From the NCBI GenBank assembly GCA_963920575.1, contig OY986965.1, positions 29,754,007 through 29,818,006 on the forward strand: a DNA stretch of 64,000 nt. The letters are read 5' to 3'. Source of the stretch: Narthecium ossifragum. Taxonomy: Eukaryota > Streptophyta > Magnoliopsida > Dioscoreales > Nartheciaceae. Below, one piece after another: positions 10,801 to 22,510 of the stretch (positions are counted from its first letter, which is position 1; every line of letters begins with the position of its first letter). The notes below the pieces were generated by a model that saw only the letters and a list, made by a program, of their open reading frames with translations, was not told the origin of the DNA and searched no databases. The translations under genes and the position numbers were made by a program.

Positions 10801-11472
10801 AAGGCCACTGTTTTTGCAAGGAAGTGCACACGGGAACCACATACCAAATATCGATTTTACTTCATTGCTGATTTGGCTGTCAGAAAATACTTATCATCCT
10901 TTTATTGTCAAATTAAGTTAGATATATCAATAGCCCATCACAGAAAGATAGATGTTTTAATGAACAGCAGCTGACCTTTCCCTGGCGTAAAGCTTTGATG
11001 GCCTGGTCAATAGAGGAGAAACCTTCTGAAGGGCGATCTGGGTCACCCTCTGCATCACTAACAAAGAAATCAACTGTTTCTTCGGTTATCTCAGCATTTA
11101 GAGTCCTAAAGGACAAGCTCGATCCATCAAGACCACTCAGGATGGACCCATTATCTTTTCCTTTAAGAGACCTTCCCTGCAGAAAATCTGCACCCCCAAC
11201 TCCATCTCCAGCAACTGTATAACATCGAAATTTAAACCATCCCTTTCTACGCAGACCGAATTGCAGATTGTAGAGAGGCTGGTAGCTGACAAAATGGAGA
11301 AAGATAGCAAAAGAAAAGACGCAGATAAATTATTTTTTGAAACGATGATGGAGGAAGGATTTCATTTGAATTGGCACTTCATTACCTTGAGCTGATGATC
11401 ATGCAAGATGAGCATGGTGGATTCTGCAGAAGGATATCCATTCAAAGAGAGATGAAATGGAGAACGTTTCAT
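7803..11472 (-). CDS. RIBA3: RIBA3: GTP cyclohydrolase II with degenerate DHBP synthase domain
   Basis: Plastid riboflavin biosynthesis enzyme, 533 residues, seven exons: 11472-11386, 11278-10976, 10199-9978, 9866-9541, 9194-9065, 8582-8286, 8039-7803. Lengths sum to 1602 and every phase closes. The N-terminal ~100 residues are a poorly conserved transit-peptide region. The DHBP synthase-like domain follows (about 110-320), but the usual DDEDRENEGD motif reads [10 protein letters not shown] at residues 136-145, losing the catalytic Arg-Glu pair. The GTP cyclohydrolase II domain (about 325-515) is intact: zinc ligands C373, C384 and C386 in [18 protein letters not shown], then [30 protein letters not shown] and [16 protein letters not shown]. 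The pattern, and phrases such as [18 protein letters not shown], match what I recall of Arabidopsis RIBA3, reported to keep only cyclohydrolase activity. Intron 4 has a GC donor. The start ATG is chosen because its exon phase joins exon 2. Confidence 0.93.
9195..9540 (-). other. GC-AG intron of RIBA3
   Basis: Reading down the minus strand, exon 4 ends CTGATCAG and the intron begins GCAAGT, the standard minor GC donor; it ends TTTTCTGCAG. Only this splice keeps LIR-YRRKRE continuous (Arg codon AG/G). The nearby GT four bases downstream would add Gln and break the frame. Confidence 0.8.
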
Positions 11473-11923
11473 TGCTCCAGAAAGGGTTATATAACTCAAG
11501 GGATTTGCTGTAGTTGTACTTTACTACCCCACTTGGCCTTCTTGGATGGGAAGGTGGACAAACAACAACCTCAACTTCAGGATAGGAAAGCTGCCACAAG
11601 AATAATATCCCATTCGTCCATATCAGGTGATAAAAGGCCATCTCTTTCCAATAGCCTGCACATAAGGCAACAAAATAAAGCCAGTACTCAGTGAAAACCA
11701 TTGACCAGTCATTTCGAATGGGCTTACTCTTTATTTTCTTTTCCTCCCACAGCCCCTTTTTGATCCTAGAATAACAGCTACTTGACATAATCCAAGAACC
11801 TGGTTTTTTATAGGCACTTGATTATTAATAGTCATTCATGGAAATGTGTGTACATGCAACTTGCTGAATTCTGTAGATATACATTTATACATTTTCAGTG
11901 GTCCACATTGTGGACCATCATAA
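11473..11923. other. RIBA3 promoter and GT14 3' flank
   Basis: Two minus-strand genes follow head to tail here. No clear TATA box or repeat was seen. The 129-codon minus ORF crossing this area is open only by chance in the RIBA3 leader. Confidence 0.4.
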
Positions 11924-14900
11924 TCAGGGTACTTCATTTGGAAATGTGGAGTTTTGACATGAAAAGGCTGTCTCCATTAACCTCAGCAGAAGCTTCTCAA
12001 ACCTCCTTGCACTTGGCCCAGGCCTAAGCACATTAGGATCACCACCTATCAAACAAGGGTCCCTACCTCTGGAATCTGACCCAGCACACCACCCACCAGG
12101 AATTATTCTACCATGTTCTCGAAGTAGAATTGATGCATCTATCTTATCCAAAATTGGGTCATTTGAGAGGAAACTCCTTCCAAACACGGCACCACTCTCG
12201 ATCATCTTCTTGAAGTCCCTCAACTTCAGATCTCGTGGCTCTTCACGAGGAGTGTCATCCCAAGTATTGAACCCAAGGTTAGAATTCACGATGGCTTCTC
12301 TAAAATATTTGGAGTTACAAGCAAGTGTGTGGAAATAGCCTTGATGGGATGACTTTGAATTGGAGAAGTACAGTAGAAGTGTTCTTGGCAAGTTGTCCCA
12401 TCCCTTGATCGAGTACTCAACAAACTTGTGTGTTAGAATCATGTATGGAGAGCCTGAAGTTGAATAATAACACAAGATAAGTTCAGAATATTAAAGTACT
12501 AAAAAAGATGAGAAGTTGATGATGGTGTGTGATGCCATCACTGAATCTTGAACATGAAAATGCTGATGGTGCAGAGCCTGAAGCTATCCAGGAAAACAAC
12601 ATATAACCTTGGATTCAATCAACAGTTCACTGATTTGCATAGCTGTAAAGTTGCTTGAGAATTTATTTAGGCAATGAAGAGTACTTTGCTAAAAGGCTCT
12701 ACACTCCTGGAAAGCCATACGCAGCGAAAGATGCATAATATGAAGTTACAGAAAGTGGTTTAATTCTATGCATAAATATTTTGATGACTTAATCAGAAAG
12801 ATGTGATAAAAGCAATAATCTAAAATCCATGATAGATTCTGCTTCTTTTAATGGATGTCAAGACAAAAGACAAAATTTTCAGGGGGGGATCCATACATAC
12901 ATAACAATGGATACCACCATGAACGGATTATGTTCTCAAAGGGTCTTAGCAACTGTTGTGAAAACAAAAGAAAACTGCCATCAAAGCTTTTCAGTGGCTA
13001 CTAATCACGAGATATTTGAGGAGCAGAAAAGGAGGTAAGGGCCAAAGGCCAATCAGTTATTTGCATTCACTAACAATCCATCATGACATACAAGCAGGAA
13101 AAGTGAGATATTGCACTGCCATGCTGAACATAAAGAATTAATCATGTAAACCCTCTGAAAGATTTAATACCTATATCCTCACTAAAATCAGTGACTCAAA
13201 TGCCCATTCGTAAAGAAAATCCAACCCCTTCAAACAGAAGATTTACATTCTAGCCGATTCACTGCACTACACATGGAAGACACCAGACAGTGGACAACTT
13301 CTATAGTAATGCTCCTCTTTATCTTCACTTAAAAGAAAGACTCAAACAACTTCCTTTTCAATAATGAAAAGAATGTTAAACAGCCTCATTCTCATCAAAA
13401 ACTGCTTAAACTGCACTAATGTCGAGTAAAGTCTACCTGTAAAGAACTCATATGCAGTTGGAACTGTACGCTTTTTACTACTTAAAAAAATATCTCTCCT
13501 TGCAGCAAGATACAGACCAGGATCTACAATGATAGGTTGCATTCTCTGATACCTGAAAACACAGAGAGAATAAAACAGCAAGACTGAAAAAAATACAGGT
13601 AAGAGTGGACAAAGGTAATTCACAGTAAAGCATTTTGAGACAATAACATACTCATTCCAGCTGAAGTTGCTGGTGTGCTGGATGAAATTAGTATCTCTAG
13701 GAACAAAAGATAGGACATGGAGAAAATCTGCAGAGAGTTTAGATATGATGAGCATATGTATTCAGAAGACTGATAAAACTCTCTAAGATGATTATTACAG
13801 CCATCAGTTGAACATAGTTGAAATCAACAATGAAAGACTTGTGCTTCGAGTATCAGCAAGAGGATACAATAACACTTGAAAAAATTAAGTTGCTCGAAGG
13901 TTTGCTGAAAAACAAGGTGGCCTTTGGCATATCTTCTTGGCAAAATTGCAACATTGTACGCCTGGGAAGGCATAAACCAAAATGCACATTTCTCTTGGGC
14001 CCTTACATGGAATTTAATAGTGGAAGCATGGCAAAGTATTCAGTATTCTACATGAAATACACACTAAATGGAGAGGCTCCCACCATTAAAGGTTTTAATC
14101 ACCAGCCATATATGTGTCCCACACCATATCGAGCACAAGCTGAAAAGTTATTAATGTGTCAGCTTTTAACGCTACAACTTTCGAACTATGTTAATGCAAT
14201 ATTACAAGAGACAACAAAGGGTGCAGAATACTGCTTTGTGCATAGCTGACAATACAGAATCTGCATCATGATTTCTTAACATGTTATCATCAAGTCCTAA
14301 CAAGTTAACGCATTACCTAAAATAACCATTTTTCTTGGGATTATTTTACATGCATCCTGTCCATTTTACTGCAGCAATTTATAGAGAATTTGTACCTATA
14401 ACATCCTACAGATCCTCAAATCTTTTATTTTACACTTGATTAACCATTCCTTTCTGCTAAGCTTATCATATTTCAGGATCATTCAAGCACTACTAGATCA
14501 TGTTTCTAAGATTCATACAACATCTCAAGGCAAAGTCCCTTAAAACTATCTCAAGTCCTAACAGTAATCTGTCATATTTAGTGAGGAAAAAGAGAAATGG
14601 AAACCTTTTCTATAAACTGATGAAGCCATGAGAAACTTAAAATGTCACGGCTCACTGAACAACTGATATAGCTAACATAACATTGAGCAACTGATATGGC
14701 TAACATAAACATCCTTTCTGCCCGATTGATAAAAAAGGGCCCCGAGCATTGACAGGTTTAGGCCCCACTAGCAGCACTTGTGGCCGACGAATAGTTGGAA
14801 ACCGGATGCTGGTGTATTGTCCAACACAATACACAACCGCTGCTCAAGCAGAAAACAGCTGAGAGCTTTAACAAATTATGAATTGCTTCCCAATTCACTA

Positions 14901-15747
14901 CATCATCTTATCGCCATTGCTGACTCTAAGTATCATGCACTGTCGCCAAGAATAGAAAATGTTGAAATCTAACTCTTAATCACAAGCATTTGGATAATAA
15001 AAAAAACCGTCATATTTTAGCAAAATGCATGAATTACAATATTAACGAGAGAAGAAAACTAATAACATTTCCAGTAAATTAGAACCATCTCAAATATTTT
15101 TAGAGAAAAAACTTCATCAATCAATTTATGTAGAAAATGTTCTAAACATCATATCCCAGTCCAAGTCAGCACGACCTCTTTCAATTCTTAGCATCAAAGA
15201 CTCGATAACAATAAATACGAGGCAATATCGAAGGAACAATTCAACCATTACCATCTTGAGGGATAAGAGGGTAATCCGATGCCTCCAAATTCACGAACCA
15301 ATCCCAGTCCCCACTGTATCTCAGCAGAATCGCCGCGCCATGGAGCACAGCCGCAATCGGCGAGGACCCAGCGGGGTTGACAGCATCGGCCCTCCCGACG
15401 ACGTTCACGTTGTCAGCGGACAAGAAGGCCGGCACCGCCCTGACGGCGGCGAGAAGGTCGTCTCGTTGACTCTGGGCAGCTCGGCAGTCGAGGTGGAGGA
15501 GGTACTGGTTGCGGGGGTGGTAAACCGCCCGAAGGAGCCTCGAGATCCGTTCTCCGTCGCCATCAGACCCCGATATGTAGTACGCAAGCCTCGGAGGCGT
15601 GGGGGAGTGATCGGCGAGGCCGGGGACGTGGGCGAAGGCCAGGGGCCGGGGGGGAGAAGGGTGGGAGGAGATGAAGAGGACGACGAGGAGGAGGAGAGAG
15701 ACGATCGAGAGGGATAAGAGAAGTATGAGGAGTGACGGCTTCGCCAT
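11924..15747 (-). CDS. GT14 beta-glucuronosyltransferase-like (GlcAT14) protein
   Basis: Golgi type II membrane glycosyltransferase of family GT14 (core-2/I-branching fold). Plant members add glucuronic acid to arabinogalactan proteins. 405 residues in four exons: 15747-15252, 13727-13652, 13552-13437, 12453-11924, with phases 1/2/1 all consistent. A short cytoplasmic MAKPSL is followed by a long hydrophobic anchor (residues about 5-27), a Pro/Ser stem, then LAYYISGSDGDGERISRLLR, NQYLLHLD and WDWFVNLEASDYPL in exon 1. Exon 2 gives DFLHVLSFVPRDTNFIQHTS and exon 3 GLYLAARRDIFLSSKKR. Exon 4 has LTHKFVEYSIKGWDNLPRT, GYFHTL, the FNTWDD region, LDKIDASILLR and PGGWC. Length is typical. Intron 1 is about 1.5 kb and contains an unrelated 143-codon plus-strand ORF that I treat as chance. 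Confidence 0.92.
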
Positions 15748-16500
15748 GGATTAGGGCTCTGGAGGATCTTTGTTTCGAGCTATAGTGGCGTCGGCGTGGT
15801 TCTCTTTCGCGCGTAGTTTGGCTGCCAACGGGTCGGATCCGATGTAAATTAACGGATTTGGCGTCGATCCGCCCGATCCGAGCCAAGGACGTCGCTGCCG
15901 AGCAAGGCGGCGATGGCAGACGGTGGTGCAGAGGCGGCGGTGGCGATGAAGACGACGAGGCGTGGCGGTGGTGTAGAGGCGGCGGCAAGAAGTGGCGGTG
16001 GTGATGAAGACGACGAGGCGGATGCTGCCAGAGAGGAAGAAGGTAGCGGAAGGTGAAAGGGGAAGCATAGGAGTTGGGGCAAGGGTGGGAGAGAAAAGAG
16101 AAGGATGGGGGACGTGAATAGATGGCCGGGAACGGCCTTCTGGCAAGAGGGTGTTGTCGCCGGCGAGGAAGGGGGTGGGTGGTGTCACAGGGTTGTAACG
16201 GGGTTAAATTTTCGGCCTACTTTTTGCCCAGTGACGGCCCCAAAAGATCCCCACGTAGAGCCCGCACAAACGTCACTTGTGACCACGTCGTCGTCTTTTG
16301 TCTGCACGTTGTCTGTGCGATAGCTCATGCACTCTGCCTAAACAGCCCGCGCGTTTCTTGACCAGCTCTCAATCCAAAAACCTAAAAAAAAATTATAATA
16401 GGGTTAAATTTCCGGCCAAAGTTTTGTTTCTTGACCGGCTTTTAATCCAAAATCCTAAAAAAATTATCCAATTCTTTTCCATCTCTCAATCCCTCTTGGA
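15748..16500. other. GT14 promoter region, GC-rich with short imperfect repeats
   Basis: GGCGGTGG-type triplet-rich sequence at about 15905-16030 contains an imperfect ~60-bp duplication (GATGAAGACGACGAGGCG occurs twice). The several long antisense ORFs here are Pro/Ser/Arg-rich products of composition, not genes. It probably covers the GT14 leader and promoter. Confidence 0.45.
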
Positions 16501-17160
16501 TCTTCAATCCGTGAGCTTGTCCATAACCTAGATGATGATCCCCAATATCTAGCAGGCCTACTCCTTATATAAGGGAAAGTCCATGACTTTCTCCAAAAAG
16601 TCAAGTTCTTAGTCCAATTCCAAGTCCTAGATTTCATGCTTATCTCATCATGCAACCATCCAATTACAAAACTCCATAGCATACTTGGACTCTTACATGA
16701 GTTACAACTTGTCGATGATAGCTTCTGCCAAGTATCGTCGCACTTTGGCTCGAAATAGGACACCTTCCTATTTTTGCGAGCCAAATACAACTCCCATAGT
16801 GCCATATTCCATAATTGTCGTATCATTCTATATAGGAAACCTAAGTCAAGTGAAATTAGGACACTTGCATGTTCAGTTTGGTCTTCATGACCTAACTGCC
16901 TTCCGCATGGCAAGTCGAGTCCTAGTCCAACTAGAACTCCGAGCAACTAGAACTTTTCTCGCGCCAAAAACTTCCTTTATCGCATAAAGTCCTTCCAGGA
17001 TCCCAGTTCAACTGGAATTAGGACCTTTGCACGGCTGGTTTACTCCATCCGCCCAACCGCGTCGTGCCGGGTATTCTGAGTCCTAGTCCGACTCGGATTT
17101 GGTCGCCTGGTCGCGTCGCCCGTGCACTCTGGGTGCCATCATGCATGTCGCGCGTGCACT
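16501..17160. repeat. Unclassified repeat-like segment
   Basis: Contains many short, partly inverted copies of TCCTAGTCCAACTAG-like words (for example about 16917-16935 and 17082-17095). Such words are common in plant LTR-retrotransposon LTRs. No ORF with a recognisable domain. Confidence 0.3.
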
Positions 17161-17162
17161 TG

Positions 17163-18830
17163 CTGATAATACTTGAAAAGTGCACAAATTACCTTTATAA
17201 TTTGACTTTTTTAGTCTCCGATCAATACTTCATTGACTACCTTTACCCTATTTCCGGTACAAAAAGACCTCAACGGGAGTTAGATCAAGTTTAGAGTCAA
17301 AACGAGCACATTAGGGCAATTCCATCATTAATGATTGATCATCACAACATAAAAAGATCGATCATTTATTTGCATTAACCTGACAGAGAGCACAAGTTTA
17401 AAGGATCGATCATTACAGCATAAAAGATCGATCATTTATGTGCGTCCACTGTGGCAGAGAGCAAGGTTTGAAACGATCATCCACAGGTCGTGACCAACAA
17501 TACAAGTAAATGATCGATCATCTTATATATAAATGATCGATCATTGACGAGGCGCAGCCAACGATAGAAGACTAAATGATCGATCATTGACGAGGCGCAG
17601 CCAAAGATAGAAGACTAAATGATCGATCATTTATTTGTCCGTGAAGAAAATCAAATGCCCATATCTAATCCGATGGAAGGGTGTTTCATGTGATATAAAT
17701 AGGCATGTTCTAAGGTTTTTAGTTCTCTTGGGTGAGCTCTCTTATTTCTTTCTTAGGGGGGCTTCCCTCTTGGAACTCTTTCTTAATTTCTTTTTCCTCT
17801 TTTAGACTTTTCTTTTTAGAATCTCTTGGAGAAAATCCATGACGGAAAAACTTCATCAACTTTCATCCATTGATCAAATCCAAAAGATGAGTAGCTAAAC
17901 TTTTAACCATGGGATTATTATGATGTAACTAGGGTTTCTATTAGGGATTTTTATGATTTAGGATTTGCATACCTTCTTAAATGGTTTGTATAGACTGATC
18001 TTAATTTCTTTATAAACTTGGTGTCGATTTAGCTTATGGATGGTTGGATTGTTTTAATGTGTGTTAGATCTAGAGCTTATGCATGTAGGGCTTGGATTTG
18101 ACTCATCTAATAGTGAAATCATGCTAGAACCATGGAATCTCATATTACGAGGGGATCTTATAAGTGATCATAGATTTAATAGTGCTAGAACCACTATAAT
18201 CTATTCCTAATCCTCCAAGTATCCTATCTTTATAGATTTAGCCATCGATGTGCTAGAACCATCTTAATCTTACATCTAAATTCATATTATGATTATTTTC
18301 TCACGATGAATCGGTCTTAATCATTGGATTCATTAGCGGTGATCGGAACTAACCACTAGGTCACCAAATTTTAGATAATTGTTCTCACCGGCGATGGATC
18401 CTAATTGAACATTGTTGATTGATAAGGAGAACTAGTCATTTACCTATCAACCATTAAAAGAGCCATTCAGTTTGATTCACTAGTTCTAATCCTAGGAAGA
18501 TCTTATAGAACATTTGTTACGGATTAAGAATTCATTGGTTCCTTTTCTTGTATTTATAAATTAACTTTAGTATAAAGTTAATTTAATTCCAAATTCTAAA
18601 TCTTTTCTCAACTTATTGGTAGGAATACTTAGATTGAGTTTAATAGTTTAATTACTTTTATATGCATTTCTTGTGGATTCGACTGGAACTCACTGCTAAC
18701 TACCCCTAAAGTAGTTAGTTAGTAGTTTGATTATAAATTTATAACTTTGATCGGTCGCGTTAAGCCGCGACACTTTTCAAGCTTTATATTCGGGCGTGAT
18801 AAGACTTGAAAAGTGCACAAATTATCTTTT
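17163..18830. repeat. Possible LTR-retrotransposon relic (repeated terminus)
   Basis: TGATAATACTTGAAAAGTGC near 17163 recurs as TGATAAGACTTGAAAAGTGC near 18797, both followed by ACAAATTA. The stretch between them is non-coding and AT-rich, and ends with a region around 18670-18770 (GGATTCGACTGGAACTCAC, GTTAAGCCGCGACA) resembling the end of a plant LTR. A 5-bp target duplication or primer-binding site could not be fixed, so this may be a solo LTR plus the start of another. Confidence 0.35.
17325..17640. repeat. Cluster of ATGATCGATCAT palindromes
   Basis: At least eight copies of GATCGATCAT or its variants lie in about 310 bp. Several form a perfect 16-bp palindrome AAATGATCGATCATTT. A ~45-bp unit containing GACGAGGCGCAGCCAA is tandemly duplicated at about 17533-17622. 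Confidence 0.75.
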
Positions 18831-19210
18831 GAAATATAATTTGTTACATATGTTTTTTTTCCTTTCTCATTTTGAATGAAATTTTAAAATAATAATACTA
18901 AAAGACAATTTTTTATTTTATAAAACAGTATCTTTTGAAATATATTGTAATAATATTTTTCTATTTTTGTTTCTTTTAAATAAAATTTCTGTGTATTTTA
19001 TTGTTAGTTGTAGATCAATATTGACAGCCTATTATTTTAAAATTTTAAAAATTAGTGATATAGATAACAAACATATTAAAACTGTTCCACATGGGGATAA
19101 TGCTTTATACAAGTGCATTATCAACTCGCTACCATTAAAAAAATGGGCTCCATCTTCTTCTTTTTATCAGAAATGATTTGGGCACATGTCCACGTGACAT
19201 GTGCATTTCA

Positions 19211-19370
19211 CACTATCGGTAGTAGGCTACCGATAGTATGTATCGGTAGTGGGATACCGATAGACATGTTTATGAATTAACAACGAACCTATCGGTAGTG
19301 GAGTACCGATAGGTTATACATGCCTATCGGTAATCGATAGGTATGTATTCAAAATCGATAATGTGAGATG
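19211..19370. mobile_element. Possible CACTA-type transposon end with hairpin repeats
   Basis: Begins CACTATCGGTAG. Within 150 bp it forms four short inverted repeats built from TATCGGTA/TACCGATA, at about 19214-19237, 19243-19264, 19290-19315 and 19322-19340. CACTA transposons start with CACTA and carry arrays of short subterminal repeats in both orientations. I did not find the partner end in this window. Confidence 0.35.
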
Positions 19371-19410
19371 CACACATCAGCTGACACTGCTCATTTTTTA
19401 TACTTTCAAT

Positions 19411-19846
19411 AGGTAAAAGAGCTCGCGGACACTCTTGTTGTCGTTGCCCAACAACCGCTCAATGATCTCGAGACGGTTTCGTATCTTCTTGCGGGCCTTG
19501 GATCCGAACATGATGCATTAGTTACTTTTGTGACTACTCGGATTGGATCAATGACCGTTGATGATTATACGGTCATCTTCTTTCTCATGAGATACATTTG
19601 GAACAACAAAGTTCTGCACTAGAACTGCAGATTGGTTCAGCCAACATTGCTTCGCATCAATGCACGCAGACGCGGCCGATATAACTCGGAACATAATGAA
19701 TCGTATTATGCATCACGTCATGGAAACAATGTGCCACAATCCATCAATAGTTACTACTCAAAATGCTCACAGACACATTTGCCAAGTGTGTAATAAGCCA
19801 AGCCACATAGTTCTAAAATGCTTTTATAGGTTGGTCACGTCTTTAG
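19411..19846 (+). pseudogene. Ty1/copia gag relic
   Basis: Reading from 19411 gives VKELADTLVVVAQQPLNDLE, then YLLAGLGSEHDALVTFVTTR, the conserved core of copia-type gag (UBN2) domains, up to a stop near 19621. A CCHC zinc knuckle, CQVCNKPSHIVLKC, follows in another frame at about 19781-19822. Frameshifts and stops separate the two parts and neither protease nor reverse transcriptase follows, so this is a truncated copy. A hAT-like MITE is inserted directly after it. Confidence 0.75.
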
Positions 19847-20429
19847 CAGGGGTGTACAACGGGTTGGGTAACCCGTTTCGACCCGAAAAATTAACCCGAC
19901 CCGAACCTTAACGGGCGGGTCATAAGGTAGTCATAAACGGGTCGGGTCACCCGTTATAATAATACTGGGTCGGGTAATGGGTGTTTAAGTTTTTGCTTAA
20001 CGGGTAACCCGTTTTACCCGTTTAGAATAAAGACTATTTACAAATTACAAGTATATATATATTACTATTTATAAATTACAAGTATATATATATTACTATT
20101 TACAAATTACAAGTATATATATTATTATTATATTATATATCTAATTAATTTTCAAGTTAATTGGAACTTGGAACTTACATTGGAAACTTCAACCGTAACC
20201 ACTAAGTCACTAACCATTAACCACTTACATTTAAAACTTTATATTTATTCATATGGTACTAATAACGGGTTAATGGTTTACATGTACCTGTTTACATGTT
20301 AACATGTTGACTCGTTAACCTGTTGATAAATTAACAGGTTAACGGCGCGGGTCATAAGGCCCTAAAAAATTAACGGGTCGGGTCTGACCCGACCCATTAA
20401 CTGTTGACCCGATCCGTTGTACACCCCTA
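19847..20429. mobile_element. hAT-type MITE with perfect 8-bp target duplication
   Basis: 583 bp starting CAGGGGTGTACAACGGGT and ending CCGTTGTACACCCCTA, so the inverted ends match except at the last base. GTCTTTAG flanks it on both sides (19839-19846, 20430-20437). An 8-bp duplication and CAGGGGTG ends are the hAT signature. The interior is AT-rich with repeated ACGGGT/ACCCGT words. Confidence 0.85.
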
Positions 20430-20436
20430 GTCTTTA

Positions 20437-20618
20437 GGGCCCGTTTGGTATAGGGTTAGAAAAAATGAGGTTAAGGGGAAATACGTTTTGAAAAAATGGG
20501 GTTAAGGAATATGGATGGGAAAAAGTAAAGTAATGGTGGTAAATAAAATGGGGATAAAATAGTAATGATTACTTTTGATGTTCGGGATAAGAATGGGGAC
20601 CTCATACCAAACATGGGC
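20437..20618. mobile_element. Tourist-like MITE
   Basis: 182 bp with ends GGGCCCGTTTGGTAT and ATACCAAACATGGGC and TTA on both sides (20434-20436, 20619-20621). It abuts the hAT MITE's right target duplication. Confidence 0.65.
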
Positions 20619-20663
20619 TTAATGGTGATCATTAGTCTAATATGATTTCCTTATTTAATATTA

Positions 20664-21773
20664 GCGTTTGGTTGCTTGCATCAGTTGATGCAGTGCATCA
20701 ACTGATGCAATGCATCAGCTGATGCTGCATCAGTTGATACAATATTAGCATCATCCGTTTGTTTGGTTGCTTGTATCAACTGATGCAGTATTAGTTGGTT
20801 TTGTGTTTGGTTGATATGCATTGCATCAGTTGATACTCCTCCGCTGCTTGTATCAAACTTGTCGGAGCTCCTCCGCGGCACCGGTCAAACTCGTCGGAGA
20901 TCCGAGTGCCGGCAACCAGAGGAGGAGAGATGGCATCTCAAAACTACATTCTGGTTTATCAAGTTGGTCATTTGCAAGTTGGCTTGATAAAGGCAGCTCA
21001 TCAGCTTCGACTTCGGACCCAGGAAGACGTGTGCCGTCACCGTCACGACAGGGGCGGCGACGGGGGACGACGGGCGACGGGGAAAGGGTGACCGGTGACG
21101 GGGAAAGGGGAGCTCGGCGACGGGCAATGATGGGGAAAGGAGAGAGATGCGACGGGGATAGGGGGGAAGGAGAGCGGCGACGGGGAAAGGGGAGCTCGGC
21201 GACGGGCGACGATGGGGAAAGGGGAGCTCGGCGACGGGCGACGATGGGGAAAGGAGAGAGAGGCGACGGGGAAAGTGGGGAAGGAGAGAGGCGACGGGGA
21301 AAGGAGAGCTCGACGACGGATGACGATGGGGAAAGGAGAGAGATGCGACGGGGATAGGGGGGAAGGAGAGCGGCGACGGGGAAAGGGGAGCTCGGCTACG
21401 GGCGACGATGGGGAAAGGAGAGAAAGGCGACGGGCGCCGATGGGGAAAAGAGAGAGAGGCGACGGGCGGTGACGGGGAAAGGGGGGAAGGAGAGAGAGGC
21501 GACGAGAAAGGGGGGAAGGAGAGAGATGCGACGGGAAAGGGGGAAGGAGAGAGAGGGACGGGGAAAGGGGGGAGGGAGAGAAGGGTGATGCATCACGTGA
21601 TGCATCAGCTGATGCTGCATCAGCAGAAACAGCCATTTTGGCTGCATCGCTGATGCAGCATCTGAGCCTCTTTTTGCATCAGCTGATACATGCATCAGCT
21701 GATGCACTGGCCAACCAAACACATGTTTGAACTAAAATGTTGCATCAGCTGATATATGCAACCAAACAGTCCC
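20664..21773. mobile_element. 1.1-kb non-autonomous element with GC-rich minisatellite core
   Basis: Ends GCGTTTGGTTGC on the left and GCAACCAAACAGTCCC on the right, next to TTA (20661-20663) and TAA (21774-21776). Both subterminal regions are packed with the palindrome GCATCAGCTGATGC and variants. The core (about 21050-21590) is a GC-rich tandem array of GGGGAAAGGAGAG and GCGACGGGCGACGATG units. ORFs read through this core on both strands are low-complexity shadows. Confidence 0.6.
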
Positions 21774-21776
21774 TAA

Positions 21777-22510
21777 AGGATATGTTTATAGAAATGAAGA
21801 TTGGAAAACCTTGATCCTTGATGACCATATGAGTTAAAAACAAAGCGTGACGAGATCTTAAAAAAAACACAGACATATGATGAAATTTGACATCGACAAG
21901 ATCTGAGTAAAAAAAAAAAAGATGATGATATTTGAAGCATGAACAAACAGGGGATCGAGATCCGAAGCTAAATTAAGAAGAAAAGATGACGAAAAGAATC
22001 CAATGCATGAGGCGGGAGCTAAAAAAAATTAATAAGTTGACTGCCACTTCCGTCACCCGACTTACCCGGTTACCCCAAACGACCGCTAATATGGAATATT
22101 TATTCAAACAAGGCCTGTCCACACGGGTGGCCTGCAAGGGGCCAGCCCGGCCCCATTTTTAGTCAAGCTGGCCTCGTCATGTCCCACCTGAATCATAACG
22201 TGGGCTGCGGCTAGGCGGGACCCGGGCCACCAAGCCCAGCCTGATCCGGCCCAGCTGAAACCATTAATATGTGAATATATGATGCCTGCTCTTTTGGACT
22301 TCATTGAGCCTGATATTGCGTTGGTCTGGGCCGATTACACGTCTGCCTTATTTGGGCCAGGACGGGTTGGGCCGATGACACGACAACCCTTCAGCCCATA
22401 GGGCCAATGATCGCTCGTTTGGAGAGGCCTACCAGCAACAGCAAAGCACATGCTCCATCAGAGCTGGGGTGAGTAAAAAATTACTGAAAATCCCATGACT
22501 CGCCCTCTCT
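21777..22510. other. Intergenic, PPR 3' flank
   Basis: Contains a GC-rich stretch at about 22110-22400 rich in GGGCC/GGCCC words. No gene or clear repeat ends were recognised. Confidence 0.4.

Noticed and set aside
13818..14249. 143-codon plus-strand ORF
   Set aside because: It lies wholly inside GT14 intron 1 on the opposite strand, has no recognised domain and normal intron base composition.
15563..16188. Overlapping Pro/Ser/His-rich ORFs upstream of GT14
   Set aside because: Three overlapping frames all open from GC-rich triplet repeats in the GT14 leader or promoter.
21043..21636. 197-codon minus-strand ORF rich in SPFP/LSFP
   Set aside because: Read-through of the GC-rich minisatellite core of a non-autonomous element.
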